64,000 nucleotides of DNA from assembly GCF_021654855.1 (NCBI RefSeq), contig NZ_AP024202.1:1364001-1428000 (forward strand), read 5' to 3'. Origin of the DNA: Thiomicrorhabdus immobilis. GTDB lineage: Bacteria; Pseudomonadota; Gammaproteobacteria; Thiomicrospirales; Thiomicrospiraceae. Of the stretch, positions 18,393 through 28,109 are shown piece by piece. A program made the position numbers and the translations under genes. Each line of letters begins with the position of its first letter. Position 1 is the stretch's first letter. A model generated the notes under the pieces. That model was given only the letters and a program-made list of their open reading frames with translations. It was not told the DNA's origin and did no database searches.

Positions 18393-21035
18393 ATGACGGA
18401 TAACGCCAGCATACCCAGCTTTATACAATCGCTATTGAATGAGGAAATCCCTCTTTTTGAAAAGATAAAGCTCGGTAGAGAGGTGTTATCCCGTTTCAGC
18501 AACTACCAATTCGACCAGTTTGAAAAAGGTGCCGCTGTTTCTGAGCTGATAAAAGAAAGATCCACATTCATTGACCAATTTCTAAAGAAAATCTGGCAAA
18601 CCTTAATTCCTGAAAACGCCGGCACCTTGATTGCAGTTGGTGGTTATGGACGCGGAGAGCTTCACCCCTATTCAGATATAGACATTCTCATTTTGTGTGA
18701 CGAAGTCAAACAAAACCAGGAGGAGCTTAGCCGTTTCATTACCTTTTTATGGGATTTAGGCTTTGATGTAGGACACGCTATCCGTACCATAGAGGATTGT
18801 AAGGTAGCAGGCTTAGAGGATGTTTCTACAGCAACCAATCTACTTGAATCACGCTGGTTGACTGGGGATTACGAACGTTTTCAAAAACTGCAAAAAATCT
18901 GGAACGACACGCCCATCTTCTGGGAACGTAAAGAATTTTTCAAAGCCAAGGTTAAGGAACAAAAAAAGCGTCATCAACGCTTTAATGACACCATCTACCA
19001 GCTTGAACCCAATATCAAGGAAAGCCCTGGTGGACTGCGCGACATTCAAACGATTTACTGGGTGGCAAAACGCCACTTCAACGCCAACTCAATCAATGAA
19101 CTGGTACAGAGAAACTTTTTAACCACCGAAGAGTTCCTCGAAATCGAAGCCGCCTATAAATTCCTAAACCGTGTTCGATTCGCATTACAGCACAGTAAAA
19201 GACGCCGAGAAGATCGATTGCAATTCGATTCTCAACAGTCTATCGCCGAGAGCTTCGGTTACAGCAACAATGATGAAAAGATGGCTGTCGAGCAGTTTAT
19301 GAGCAGCTATTATCGCAATGTGCATAATGTCGTAAAGTTGAATGAAATATTGTTACAGCATTTCCGTGAAGTTCTGTTTGATGATGAAAACACGGAAATC
19401 AAACCGATAAATACCCACTTCAATATTGTTAACAACTATCTAGACATTGCCCATCCCAAAGTCTTTTTAAAGAACCCTACCGCTTTACTAGAGTCATTCA
19501 TCATATTAGAAACACTTCCCGAACTTGAAGGCTTGCGCTCCAACGCCATCCGCTCGATACGCGACCACCTCTATTTGATCGATGACAATTTCCGTAAAGA
19601 CCCCATAAACAAAGCGTTGTTCATGGAGATTTTCAGGCAGCCCAGCGGGGTCAATGCCGCCGTGAAACGTATGCATAAATACGGGGTTTTGAGTGAATAC
19701 TTACCGGTATTTAAAAAAATCACCGGTTTGATGCAGTTCAATATCTTCCATGCCTATACGGTAGATGACCACACCATTTTAGTCATCCGCAATTTAAGAC
19801 GCTTTTTTGTTGACAAATTCACCTACGAATTTCCAACGGCTCATCAAATAGCCAAAAACCTTTGCAAACCTGAAATTTTATTTTTAGCCGGATTGTTTCA
19901 CGATATCGCCAAAGGCCGTAACGGTGCACACGAAGTTTTAGGGGCCATAGATGCATTAGAGTTTGCCGAAACCCATAACCTTTCTAAAAAAGATGGCGAG
20001 ATGATCAGTTGGTTGGTGCGCTATCATCTAGACTTCTCCAGTATTGCCCAAAAGAAAGACTTATCGGATCCTGCCGTGATTCAACATTTTTCCAAACTTG
20101 TTGGAGACCAAGAGCATTTAGACTACCTTTACCTGCTGACGGTAGCCGATGTCTGCTCTACCTCCGCCGATGTCTGGAACGATTGGAAAAACTCCTTGTT
20201 TTTAGAGCTGTATGACGAAACCTCAAAAGCGCTCGCCTTAAGTATCAATACACCTAAAGACCGACAGAAGAAAGCTTTGCAAACCCAAGAAAAATCAAGA
20301 GAAATCCTTGCCAAGCGCGGTATCGCATCCGTCGAATTCAACAACCTCTGGAAAAGCTTTGCCAACAGTGATTTCTTTAGTAAACAGAACCCGAACGAAG
20401 TCGCCCGCATCACCAAACTCCTCTATCAATGCAATCACGAAGAAAGCCATATTTTCTTAGAAGAACAATCTCAACGTGGTGCCTCGGAACTGATTATCTA
20501 CATGCCGGATAGAGACTACCTGTTTGCCTATATCGCCAATGCATTGGACTCTTTAGGTACCGACGTGGTGGAGGCTCGAATTTTCAGTAGCACCGACCAT
20601 ATGACGTTGGTGATGATCTACTTCCTGAATAGAGATACCCACGACTACTTGGATAAAAGCCGCCATTTCGAGGTGATTGATAAGATTAGAACCCAACTTA
20701 CTCGAGATGAAATTGAACCACTAGATACAACTAGCATGCTGAAAAATCGTCGCACCAGGCACTTTGATACCCCAACCGAGATACTGTTCACTCAAATCAA
20801 TGATTCATTGACTGAACTGAGCATCACCACTAAAGACTCACCAGGCCTGCTCGCTCGAATTGGCTGTGCCTTAAAGACTGAAAACATTCGCTTACACGAT
20901 GCCAAAATCCATACGGTCGGTGAAAAAGCGGAAGACGTGTTTTTAATCAGCAACACCCAAAACCAAGGAATAAAGAGCAAGGAACGTCAAACCAAGTTAA
21001 CCGAAGCGCTACTTGAAATGATTGAACGTGAATAG
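18393..21035 (+). CDS. glnD: Bifunctional PII uridylyltransferase / uridylyl-removing enzyme
   Basis: 880 residues; senses glutamine and (de)uridylylates PII. Domains: nucleotidyltransferase (about 85-200, VGGYGRGELHPYSDIDILIL), PII-UTase linker helices, HD domain (about 490-600, LFHDIAKGRNGAHE) and two C-terminal ACT domains (about 690 and 805). A CAGGCCTG copy encodes Pro-Gly-Leu in the last ACT domain. No PII gene is nearby. Confidence 0.96.
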   Translation: MTDNASIPSFIQSLLNEEIPLFEKIKLGREVLSRFSNYQFDQFEKGAAVSELIKERSTFIDQFLKKIWQTLIPENAGTLIAVGGYGRGELHPYSDIDILILCDEVKQNQEELSRFITFLWDLGFDVGHAIRTIEDCKVAGLEDVSTATNLLESRWLTGDYERFQKLQKIWNDTPIFWERKEFFKAKVKEQKKRHQRFNDTIYQLEPNIKESPGGLRDIQTIYWVAKRHFNANSINELVQRNFLTTEEFLEIEAAYKFLNRVRFALQHSKRRREDRLQFDSQQSIAESFGYSNNDEKMAVEQFMSSYYRNVHNVVKLNEILLQHFREVLFDDENTEIKPINTHFNIVNNYLDIAHPKVFLKNPTALLESFIILETLPELEGLRSNAIRSIRDHLYLIDDNFRKDPINKALFMEIFRQPSGVNAAVKRMHKYGVLSEYLPVFKKITGLMQFNIFHAYTVDDHTILVIRNLRRFFVDKFTYEFPTAHQIAKNLCKPEILFLAGLFHDIAKGRNGAHEVLGAIDALEFAETHNLSKKDGEMISWLVRYHLDFSSIAQKKDLSDPAVIQHFSKLVGDQEHLDYLYLLTVADVCSTSADVWNDWKNSLFLELYDETSKALALSINTPKDRQKKALQTQEKSREILAKRGIASVEFNNLWKSFANSDFFSKQNPNEVARITKLLYQCNHEESHIFLEEQSQRGASELIIYMPDRDYLFAYIANALDSLGTDVVEARIFSSTDHMTLVMIYFLNRDTHDYLDKSRHFEVIDKIRTQLTRDEIEPLDTTSMLKNRRTRHFDTPTEILFTQINDSLTELSITTKDSPGLLARIGCALKTENIRLHDAKIHTVGEKAEDVFLISNTQNQGIKSKERQTKLTEALLEMIERE
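20842..20849. repeat. CAGGCCTG copy inside glnD
   Basis: Context CACCAGGCCTGC; encodes Pro-Gly-Leu. Confidence 0.85.
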
Positions 21036-21050
21036 AAAACCGAAGCCAAC

Positions 21051-21066
21051 TGACCAGGCCTGGTCA
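21051..21066. repeat. CAGGCCTG-family palindrome, 16-bp copy after glnD
   Basis: TGACCAGG followed by its exact complement CCTGGTCA, 15 bases past the glnD stop, between convergent glnD and the VOC gene. Only a weak AT-rich stretch follows, so terminator activity is uncertain. Confidence 0.9.
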
Positions 21067-21100
21067 ATTGAATTTTAAAACCTAAATTTTTGACAGAAAA

Positions 21101-21481
21101 TCAAGCCGTCGCATACTCAAACAATTCAAAAGCATTATCATCCAAGTCTTTGCAAAACAACGCCTTTCTACCCGACTGACTCAAAGTGAAAGCCCACTGC
21201 ATAGCCGTCAGCTTTTCCACAAATTCCGCTATGGAATCCACACGTAATGCAAAATGGAAATCACGTCCGCCATGCTCTGGTCGCTGGGTTGATTCATTGG
21301 GGTTATCCAATTGCATGATATGCAAGCTCTGCCCGGCATGTAAATCGACCCAATAACCTGGAAAACCTAGGTTAGGTCGTTCCAATAGCTCAACCCCCAA
21401 CAAGGATTGATAAAAACCCAAAGAAGCTTCAGCATCCTTGACAATAATACTGACATGATCCAATCCAATAACTTTTGCCAC
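21101..21481 (-). CDS. VOC-superfamily (glyoxalase/bleomycin-resistance-like) protein
   Basis: 126 residues with two beta-alpha-beta-beta-beta modules: GLDHVSIIVKDAEASLGFY at the start and DFHFALRVDSIAEF in the second half, ending DDNAFELFEY. Candidate metal ligands are His9, a histidine near residue 54 or 76 and the terminal glutamate. The substrate is unknown; the family includes glyoxalase I, dioxygenases and epimerases. It stands alone, convergent to glnD. Confidence 0.8.
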   Translation of the reverse strand: MAKVIGLDHVSIIVKDAEASLGFYQSLLGVELLERPNLGFPGYWVDLHAGQSLHIMQLDNPNESTQRPEHGGRDFHFALRVDSIAEFVEKLTAMQWAFTLSQSGRKALFCKDLDDNAFELFEYATA

Positions 21482-21647
21482 AAAAACCTCTTAAATCAAT
21501 TTATTTAGCCGGTGAACAGTCGTTACATCAACCATAAATGAACAACACTAACAATCCAATTAGCGCATTATAGCAAAAGCCGAGAAGGACAAATGTGATT
21601 GAAAGGATTAAGAGACGTGTTACAGATAGTTTAGGAATTAGGAATCC

Positions 21648-21705
21648 GTTACTCAGCCAGAACAGCCGAGTAACGATCATTTTCAAATAAAGAGATTATT
21701 TGAAA
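21648..21705. other. Two hairpins in the 252-base gap after dapD
   Basis: One hairpin has an eight-base stem, CGTTACTC with GAGTAACG, and a 13-base loop. The second has a ten-base stem, TTTCAAATAA with TTATTTGAAA, and a five-base loop (21681-21705). Neither has a T run. They lie 3' of dapD and probably stabilise or end its mRNA. Nothing else is recognisable in 21482-21733. Confidence 0.45.
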
Positions 21706-21733
21706 ACATGCTGACCAATTAGTCGTTACTAAA

Positions 21734-22633
21734 TCAGTCGTTGCTATGTAGTGTGCTGTTTAGCCCACTCCATAAGGTACCGTCAGTCATGATTGCTTCA
21801 ACCGCACCGGTTTGGCTATGACGACGGAACAGCAGTTTTGACTGGCCAGAAAGTTCACGGGCAGAAACGATTGAACCATCAGGCATTTTCACTTTAGTAC
21901 CTGCCGTGATATACAAACCAGATTCAACAATACAGTCATCACCCAAAGAGATACCAAGACCCGCATTGGCACCCAATAGGTTTCTTTGCCCCATAGAGAT
22001 GACCTGCTTACCACCACCGGAAAGTGTTCCCATAATGGAAGCGCCACCACCAATATCAGAGTTATCCCCGACAACCACACCGGCACTGATACGACCTTCA
22101 ACCATAGAGTTACCTAAAGTACCCGCATTGAAGTTTACAAAACCTTCATGCATAACCGTTGTACCTGGAGCAAGGTGTGCTCCTAAACGAATACGATCCG
22201 CATTACCGATACGAACACCTTCAGGAATCACATAATCCGTCATACGAGGGAACTTATCGATAGACGTTACGTTCAATTGATGTGCTTCACCGGCAATCGC
22301 TTCACGCAAATTTTCAACTTCTGATGGCAAAACAGGGCCGGCACTTGTCCAAGCTACGTTGGTCAATAGACCAAAAACACCATCTAGATTGATTCCGTGA
22401 GGTTTAACGGCACATTCAGACAATAAGTGAAGACGAAGATAGGCGTCTTCAGCTGACTTTGGTGCATCGTCAACCGAAGCAATCTCTACCGTTACAAAAT
22501 CACTTTTAATCAAACCCGCCTTTAAAGCCAAACAGTTACGGGCGATCTCTTTATTAGAACGGGGAAACCATACATCCAAAGTTACGCCAGTTTTAGAATC
22601 GCTATAACGGTGTCCAATTCGCTTGATTGTCAT
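21734..22633 (-). CDS. dapD: Tetrahydrodipicolinate N-succinyltransferase (long type)
   Basis: 299 residues from the ATG at 22633 (a TTG five codons upstream opens the frame but lacks support). Left-handed beta-helix acyltransferase: an N-terminal domain, then hexapeptide repeats including [20 protein letters not shown] and [14 protein letters not shown]. It resembles the Pseudomonas and actinobacterial DapD form rather than the shorter enteric one. It acts in the succinylase branch of lysine/diaminopimelate synthesis; dapE, two genes away, works in the same branch. Confidence 0.92.
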   Translation of the reverse strand: MTIKRIGHRYSDSKTGVTLDVWFPRSNKEIARNCLALKAGLIKSDFVTVEIASVDDAPKSAEDAYLRLHLLSECAVKPHGINLDGVFGLLTNVAWTSAGPVLPSEVENLREAIAGEAHQLNVTSIDKFPRMTDYVIPEGVRIGNADRIRLGAHLAPGTTVMHEGFVNFNAGTLGNSMVEGRISAGVVVGDNSDIGGGASIMGTLSGGGKQVISMGQRNLLGANAGLGISLGDDCIVESGLYITAGTKVKMPDGSIVSARELSGQSKLLFRRHSQTGAVEAIMTDGTLWSGLNSTLHSND

Positions 22634-22836
22634 AATGCTATCTCTCAATAATTGTTAAAAATAAATAAACAGATAAGTATACCTTCTCTGCAAGACAACG
22701 GACACTTTATTAAGGCAAAATTAAGACAAAAACAGAAAATTTAACCTGGCTAAATCCCCTAACTTTACTCTAAACACACTAAAATAGTGCGTTATATTTT
22801 ATAATTACGCAAACACAACTATCCGAGAGTTACTCC

Positions 22837-23178
22837 ATGAAGATGTACGGCATTCCAAATTGCGATACGGTTCGCAAAGCACAAAAATTTCTAGACAATG
22901 AAAAAATCAGCTATCAATTTCACGACTTCAAAAAACAAGGGCTCAGCTTAGCAACCATTCAAAACTGGCTGGAGTCACAGCCGATAGAAGTCTTGGTCAA
23001 CAAACGTAGCACCAGCTGGAAACTCTTGACTGAAGAGCAAAAAGAAAAACTGATGTCAAAAGAGGATTTAACGGTATTAACTGAAATGCCAACTCTGATC
23101 AAGCGCCCGGTATTAGAGACAAACTCGGGGATTTTAGTGGGCTTTAAAGCCGAAGAGTACCAAAAGCTTAATGGATAA
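22837..23178 (+). CDS. yffB: ArsC/Spx-like thioredoxin-fold protein YffB
   Basis: 113 residues beginning MKMYGIPNCDTVRKAQKFL, with the single active-site-type cysteine and the later IKRPVLE arginine motif of the ArsC/Spx fold. It lacks the extra features of true arsenate reductases, and its position directly before dapE matches enteric yffB. Function in the family is not settled; a glutathione-dependent thiol reductase role has been proposed. Divergent from dapD. Confidence 0.85.
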   Translation: MKMYGIPNCDTVRKAQKFLDNEKISYQFHDFKKQGLSLATIQNWLESQPIEVLVNKRSTSWKLLTEEQKEKLMSKEDLTVLTEMPTLIKRPVLETNSGILVGFKAEEYQKLNG

Positions 23179-23305
23179 AACTGATTTTTATTCCCGCGCT
23201 TTCCAAAGCCGATTCACTCAAAATCAATTTGCCTATTTATCACTTCTCAAATAGGCATTTAAAGCCTAAAATGGGCTTTCAAACATAGAACTAAAGATAC
23301 TAAAC

Positions 23306-24439
23306 ATGACAGAAACCATCCAGCTAGCCCAAAAACTCATTCAAATAGATTCGGTAACTCCAAACGATAAAGGCTGCCAAAAGATCATCGCCGACTATCT
23401 TAGCCCGCTTGATTTCAAAATCGAAAACTTGAAATTTGGAGATGTCGATAATCTATGGGCTCGCCGTGGAACTGAGTCGCCATGTTTTGCCTTTGCCGGT
23501 CACACGGACGTTGTTCCAACCGGCCCAGAAACTGCCTGGACACACCCGCCCTTCTCTGCGCATATTGAAGGCGACATGATGTTTGGGCGCGGTACCGCCG
23601 ATATGAAAAGCTCAATCGCATGTTTTATGGTCGCCAGTAAACGTTTTGTGCACAACTACCCAAACCACAAAGGTTCTATCGCGTATTTGATTACCAGTGA
23701 TGAAGAAGGGCCCGCGGTTGATGGAACCGTTAAAGTGGTGGAAACCTTGGAAGCGCGTAATGAAAAGATTGATTACTGCCTAGTCGGCGAACCATCCAGC
23801 AGTAAGAAACTGTGCGACTCGATTAAAAACGGTCGCCGTGGCTCTTTAAGTGGTCATTTGACCGTTAAAGGTATTCAAGGGCATATTGCTTACCCTGAAC
23901 TTGCCGACAACCCGATTCACAATGTCGCTCCTGCCTTGGAGCAACTGGTGCAGGTTCAATGGGATCACGGCAATGAATACTTTCCACCGACCTCTTTCCA
24001 GATTTCCAATATCAACGGCGGAACCGGAGCGACCAATGTGATTCCTGGTGACGTGGTCATCCAATTCAATTTCCGTTTCTCGACCGAACACTCTCCCGAA
24101 TCTTTACAGGAAAGTGTTCACGCGATATTAGACCATCACAACCTGGAATACACACTTGACTGGAACCTATCTGGACTACCATTCATCACTCCTGCGGAAG
24201 GCGAGTTGATTCAAGCGATTAGCAAAGCCTCAAAAGCGCAGTTAGGTTATGAACCAGAGCTTTCCACCGGCGGCGGCACATCAGACGGACGTTTTATTGC
24301 TCCGACCGGTGCCCAAGTCATTGAACTTGGCCCGCTTAATGCAACCATTCATAAAATTGACGAACAAGTGAGTGTCAGCGATTTAAACCAATTGACCGAA
24401 CTTTATTACCAGACTTTAGTGAATTTATTGGCTGAATGA
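23306..24439 (+). CDS. dapE: Succinyl-diaminopimelate desuccinylase
   Basis: 377 residues, M20 zinc metallopeptidase family. Visible motifs: [24 protein letters not shown], the catalytic glutamates in TSDEEGPA, and the late zinc-ligand histidine in [13 protein letters not shown]. It releases succinate to give LL-diaminopimelate for lysine and peptidoglycan. Follows yffB by 127 bases and works in the same branch as dapD. Confidence 0.96.
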   Translation: MTETIQLAQKLIQIDSVTPNDKGCQKIIADYLSPLDFKIENLKFGDVDNLWARRGTESPCFAFAGHTDVVPTGPETAWTHPPFSAHIEGDMMFGRGTADMKSSIACFMVASKRFVHNYPNHKGSIAYLITSDEEGPAVDGTVKVVETLEARNEKIDYCLVGEPSSSKKLCDSIKNGRRGSLSGHLTVKGIQGHIAYPELADNPIHNVAPALEQLVQVQWDHGNEYFPPTSFQISNINGGTGATNVIPGDVVIQFNFRFSTEHSPESLQESVHAILDHHNLEYTLDWNLSGLPFITPAEGELIQAISKASKAQLGYEPELSTGGGTSDGRFIAPTGAQVIELGPLNATIHKIDEQVSVSDLNQLTELYYQTLVNLLAE

Positions 24440-24527
24440 TGTTTATGACAATTAATGCTTAATTTGGTTTTAGCATGCATGATCAACGCTGCCTGTTAAC
24501 ACCAAACATTCATAAAAAGAGCTTACT

Positions 24528-24767
24528 ATGACGGAATCAGAACTTCCAACCTCCATTCAGTTTCTTCTGATCGCTATACAACTTGTGGCTTTAGGGGTGT
24601 TTCTCTACTTTGTGATACCGCTTGTTAAGAGTGAGGATTGGAAGGCAAAGTTTATCGATAATAAAACCGCTCGCTCGATCCTTATCGTATTTATTCTCAT
24701 TCTTAGCTTTGTGTGGGGTTTAGGGGCTTTTTTCGATGCATTTTTTCCCGTTGAAGAACTCAAATAA
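24528..24767 (+). CDS. Small two-helix membrane protein of unknown function
   Basis: 79 residues with two hydrophobic segments (about 11-33, IQFLLIAIQLVALGVFLYFV; about 49-70, SILIVFILILSFVWGLGAFF) separated by a charged loop with DWKAKF. I do not recognise a family. The ATG follows an AAGAG-type ribosome site. It lies 88 bases after dapE and ends just before a CAGGCCTG palindrome, so it could share the dapE transcript. Confidence 0.65.
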   Translation: MTESELPTSIQFLLIAIQLVALGVFLYFVIPLVKSEDWKAKFIDNKTARSILIVFILILSFVWGLGAFFDAFFPVEELK

Positions 24768-24772
24768 AAAGC

Positions 24773-24786
24773 GACCAGGCCTGGTC
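24773..24786. repeat. CAGGCCTG-family palindrome, 14-bp intergenic copy
   Basis: GACCAGG plus exact complement CCTGGTC, six bases after the stop of the small membrane protein gene. Confidence 0.9.
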
Positions 24787-24929
24787 AGACTTTCAACCCT
24801 AAAAGACATCGCAAAATACCTATTCAATATCCCTTATTTTTTATAAGTATTGTTACCCTATTGACTGTAAAGTTTTTATAGATGGTTTAGAATGGATTCA
24901 ACTATTATCAATTGCCACTAGGATCTACC

Positions 24930-25409
24930 ATGAATATTGCAAAAACGATTTCAGAAACCATTTTAGGACAAGATGTCACGGTTGAAGAGTGTGAAACCCT
25001 TTCTGCTGCGGTGACCAAACGTAACTTAACGGCCGGTGAGGTTTTATTTGAACCGGGAACTAAAGATGAAACCTTATACCTATTGATTAGCGGTAAACTT
25101 GAAGTCATCAAGGTACTTGGTAATAACAAAACCATCCATATCGACACCCTTAAGGAAGGTGCCATGACCGGTGAATTAAGTTTTATAGATGGCAACACCC
25201 ATACCATGCGTTTAGTGGCCAAAAAAGACTCTGAAGTCTTGATGCTGCACAAAGACGCCTTTGAATCCTTAGTGGAGAAAGAGCCAATGCTGACTTACCA
25301 TGTGATGCGTTCGATCCTGCGTTATTCTCATGTGATGCAACGTAAGATCAACACTAAGTATTTAGAGATGCATCGCATGGTACAAAATCAATATACCGCT
25401 GAATATTGA
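24930..25409 (+). CDS. Cyclic-nucleotide-binding-domain protein without DNA-binding domain
   Basis: 159 residues: a single cNMP-binding beta-barrel (LFEPGTKDETLYLLISGKLE, GAMTGELSFIDG) and a C-terminal helix, with no helix-turn-helix. Residues of the phosphate-binding cassette are only partly conserved (TGELSFIDG, THTMRL), so nucleotide binding is uncertain. The ATG at 24930 follows AGGAT; a TTG six codons upstream opens the frame. Single-gene unit closed by a strong terminator. Possibly a regulatory subunit or sensor; partner unknown. Confidence 0.75.
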   Translation: MNIAKTISETILGQDVTVEECETLSAAVTKRNLTAGEVLFEPGTKDETLYLLISGKLEVIKVLGNNKTIHIDTLKEGAMTGELSFIDGNTHTMRLVAKKDSEVLMLHKDAFESLVEKEPMLTYHVMRSILRYSHVMQRKINTKYLEMHRMVQNQYTAEY

Positions 25410-25449
25410 TTGCCACGAAAACGCACACTAGAGTTAATACCCTAGTAAT

Positions 25450-25477
25450 AAAAAAGGAGGCACAAGCCTCCTTTTTT
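25450..25477. terminator. Bidirectional rho-independent terminator
   Basis: Perfect 12-base stem (AAAAAAGGAGGC with GCCTCCTTTTTT) and ACAA loop, between the cNMP-domain gene and the convergent NSS transporter gene. T runs on both strands. Confidence 0.95.
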
Positions 25478-25511
25478 ATCGAATCTAAAACACCTTAGAC
25501 AATGGCGATTA

Positions 25512-26939
25512 TCAACGCCCCCTATTCCAAATATAAACTACATAAACCGCCAAAGAGACAATCACCATTGGCCAGAGATTCTCTTCTGAAACGAGGTTTG
25601 AAGCAAACACCACAATAATCGCAACCGGTGTAATCCATTTCAAAACCACTAAGAAAAGTTTCATCATCCCAGCTGTTAAGGATAACTCTTGCTGACGGGT
25701 TTCATCTTTAAAGACCCAAGCGACAAACACCGCCATTAACAGCCCGCCTAAAGGCAACATAATATTAGCGGTGATAAAATCGATTGAATCAAAGAAAGTC
25801 CTATCCGCCAAGAAGTGAACATCAGCCCATTCATTGAAAGAAAGAACCGTTCCGATACCGATAAACCAAATTAAACCGCCCAATATCCAAGCCGCCTTGG
25901 TACGCTTGATCCCCCAGTTTTGATCAAACCAGCTCACTGCGGGTTCAATCAAGGAAATTGAAGAACTGAAAGCCGCCATAATCACCAAGGCAAAAAACAA
26001 AGTCCCAAAAAACCATCCCCCGGTCATTTCACCAAATGCGACTGGTAAGGTTTGAAACAGTAATCCTGGCCCTGCTCCCGGCTCTAAACCATTGGCAAAT
26101 ACAATTGAGAAGATGACCAGGCCTGCCAATAAAGCCACCGCGGTATCGGCAAAAGCGATCCACAACCCCGCTTTGACAATAGAATAGTCTTTTTGCAGAT
26201 AAGAGCCATAAACCATCATGGTTCCCAAACCGATACTTAAGGTAAAAAAGGCATGGCCCATGGCAATCAAGACCGCTTGCCAAGTCAATTTGGAAAAGTC
26301 TGGTGCAAACAAAAAGTTAAAACTTTGAGCAAATGCCCCTGTGGTGGTGGCATACCCCAATAAAACCAATAAAATCAAAAATAGACCGGGCATCATAAAG
26401 TTAATGGCTTTTTCAATTCCGCTCTTAACCCCTTTAGAGACCACAATCACCGTAAACAAACTCACCAGCGTATGCCAAAAAAGCAGTTCGAAAGGGTTGG
26501 CCAACAAATGACTAAAATGCTCACCGACACCTTTGGCATCAATACCAATGAACCCGCCTTGTAGACTTTCTACAAAATAGGCAACCGCCCAACCTGCAAT
26601 CACGGTGTAAAAAGAGAGGATTAAAGCACCTGCCAAAACGCCATTGAAACCCAATAAAGTCCATAAACGACTGGCACCATTCTCTCTAGCGATATTCGCC
26701 ATGGCTTGTACTGGGTTGGCTTTTCCTGAACGTCCCATAGCCAATTCTGAAAACAGCACTGGAATACCAATCAACAAAATACACGCCAAGTAAACAAGTA
26801 CAAACGCGCCGCCGCCATTTTCTCCAGTTATGTAAGGAAATTTCCATAAATTACCCAAACCAACAGCGGAACCGACAGCGGCCATAATAAAAACCGTTTG
26901 AGACGACCAATAATCTTTAGAAAGTTTTAACTGGCTCAT
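25512..26939 (-). CDS. Sodium-dependent NSS/SNF-family transporter
   Basis: 475 residues with about 11-12 membrane segments and a LeuT-type N-terminus: FIMAAVGSAVGLGNLWKFPY and GGGAFVLVYL hold the sodium-site residues. Bacterial members carry amino acids or similar solutes with sodium. Substrate is not readable from the sequence. A CAGGCCTG copy encodes Ala-Gly-Leu in a middle membrane helix. Divergent from murB with a 53-base gap. Confidence 0.9.
   Translation of the reverse strand: MSQLKLSKDYWSSQTVFIMAAVGSAVGLGNLWKFPYITGENGGGAFVLVYLACILLIGIPVLFSELAMGRSGKANPVQAMANIARENGASRLWTLLGFNGVLAGALILSFYTVIAGWAVAYFVESLQGGFIGIDAKGVGEHFSHLLANPFELLFWHTLVSLFTVIVVSKGVKSGIEKAINFMMPGLFLILLVLLGYATTTGAFAQSFNFLFAPDFSKLTWQAVLIAMGHAFFTLSIGLGTMMVYGSYLQKDYSIVKAGLWIAFADTAVALLAGLVIFSIVFANGLEPGAGPGLLFQTLPVAFGEMTGGWFFGTLFFALVIMAAFSSSISLIEPAVSWFDQNWGIKRTKAAWILGGLIWFIGIGTVLSFNEWADVHFLADRTFFDSIDFITANIMLPLGGLLMAVFVAWVFKDETRQQELSLTAGMMKLFLVVLKWITPVAIIVVFASNLVSEENLWPMVIVSLAVYVVYIWNRGR
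26118..26125. repeat. CAGGCCTG copy inside the NSS transporter gene
   Basis: Context GACCAGGCCTGC; encodes Ala-Gly-Leu on the coding strand. Confidence 0.85.
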
Positions 26940-26992
26940 TCATCTTCCTTTATAATAATCTCAATTTAAAACTCATTATACACAAGACTGAT

Positions 26993-28015
26993 ATGCACAT
27001 TCAGGCCAACCACTCCCTACTGCCCTACAACACTTTTAACATTAATGTTAAATCGCAATACTATATAGAAATCAGTAAACAAAGCGATATTCTCACCCTA
27101 AGAAGCGACCTTAAAATGGCCTCTTTGCCTTGGCGCATTATTGGCGATGGCAGCAATATCCTGTTTACCCAAGATATTGAAGGGGTGGTTGTTCGCTGCA
27201 CCTATGACAAACTCAAGATCGTTAAAGAGGATGATGAGAATGTTTGGTTATCCGTCGGCGCGGGAATGAAGTGGCATGATTTAGTGACCTATACCGTGAA
27301 GCACGATTGGTGGGGATTGGAGAATCTAGCGCTTATTCCTGGTACCGTAGGTGCTGCTCCGGTGCAAAACATCGGTGCTTACGGTTCAGAAGCCCGTGAC
27401 ACCATCACCCGTGTGCAAACCTTGAATATCTATGATGGTCAACGAATCGAGTATCGTAATGCCGATTGCAAATTCGGCTATCGAACCAGCATATTCAAAC
27501 AAGAATTCGTCAATAAACTGCTGGTACACCGTGTGACCTTTCGCTTAAGAAAGCTGCGTTTCGGTAAAGCCAATTTAGTTTATGAGCCGCTTAAAAATGC
27601 CTTGAGTGATTATTCCAAAGAGAGTCTGACACCACAAATGGTTTATGATGCGGTCGTCACCATTCGACAAAACCGCTTGCCCAATCCAGAACGTCAAGGT
27701 AATGCGGGAAGTTTCTTCAAAAACCCAATAATCGACCCCGATTATTTTGAAACCCTTTTGGCTCAGTATCCAGACATTCCTCACCATAAAACCTTGGACG
27801 GTAACTATAAAATCCCAGCCGCATGGTTAATCGAGCAGACGGGATGGAAAGGCCGCTCACATGGTCACTCTGCCGTTTCCGCTAAACACGCCTTAGTTCT
27901 AGTGAACCTCGGTGGTGCCAAGGGTTCCGACATTGTCGAACTTTATCAGCTCGTTCAGGAAGATGTGAACCATAAATTCGGTATTTATTTAGAGCCCGAA
28001 GTCATTGTTATGTAA
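26993..28015 (+). CDS. murB: UDP-N-acetylenolpyruvoylglucosamine reductase
   Basis: 340 residues, type I MurB; NADPH-dependent FAD enzyme of peptidoglycan precursor synthesis. Motifs: NTFNINVKSQYY, RIIGDGSNILF, LALIPGTVGAAPVQNIGAYG for FAD, GNAGSFFKNPI with the catalytic serine, and LEPEVIVM with the catalytic glutamate. Length matches the E. coli enzyme. Single gene. Confidence 0.95.
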   Translation: MHIQANHSLLPYNTFNINVKSQYYIEISKQSDILTLRSDLKMASLPWRIIGDGSNILFTQDIEGVVVRCTYDKLKIVKEDDENVWLSVGAGMKWHDLVTYTVKHDWWGLENLALIPGTVGAAPVQNIGAYGSEARDTITRVQTLNIYDGQRIEYRNADCKFGYRTSIFKQEFVNKLLVHRVTFRLRKLRFGKANLVYEPLKNALSDYSKESLTPQMVYDAVVTIRQNRLPNPERQGNAGSFFKNPIIDPDYFETLLAQYPDIPHHKTLDGNYKIPAAWLIEQTGWKGRSHGHSAVSAKHALVLVNLGGAKGSDIVELYQLVQEDVNHKFGIYLEPEVIVM

Positions 28016-28109
28016 AACAATACCTTGCATTTTTTTAACCGGGAAAAATCTTCGCTAACGATTTCGTCAATTTAAAGATTTACTCCCTGAATAGCTTGGC
28101 GATGAACAC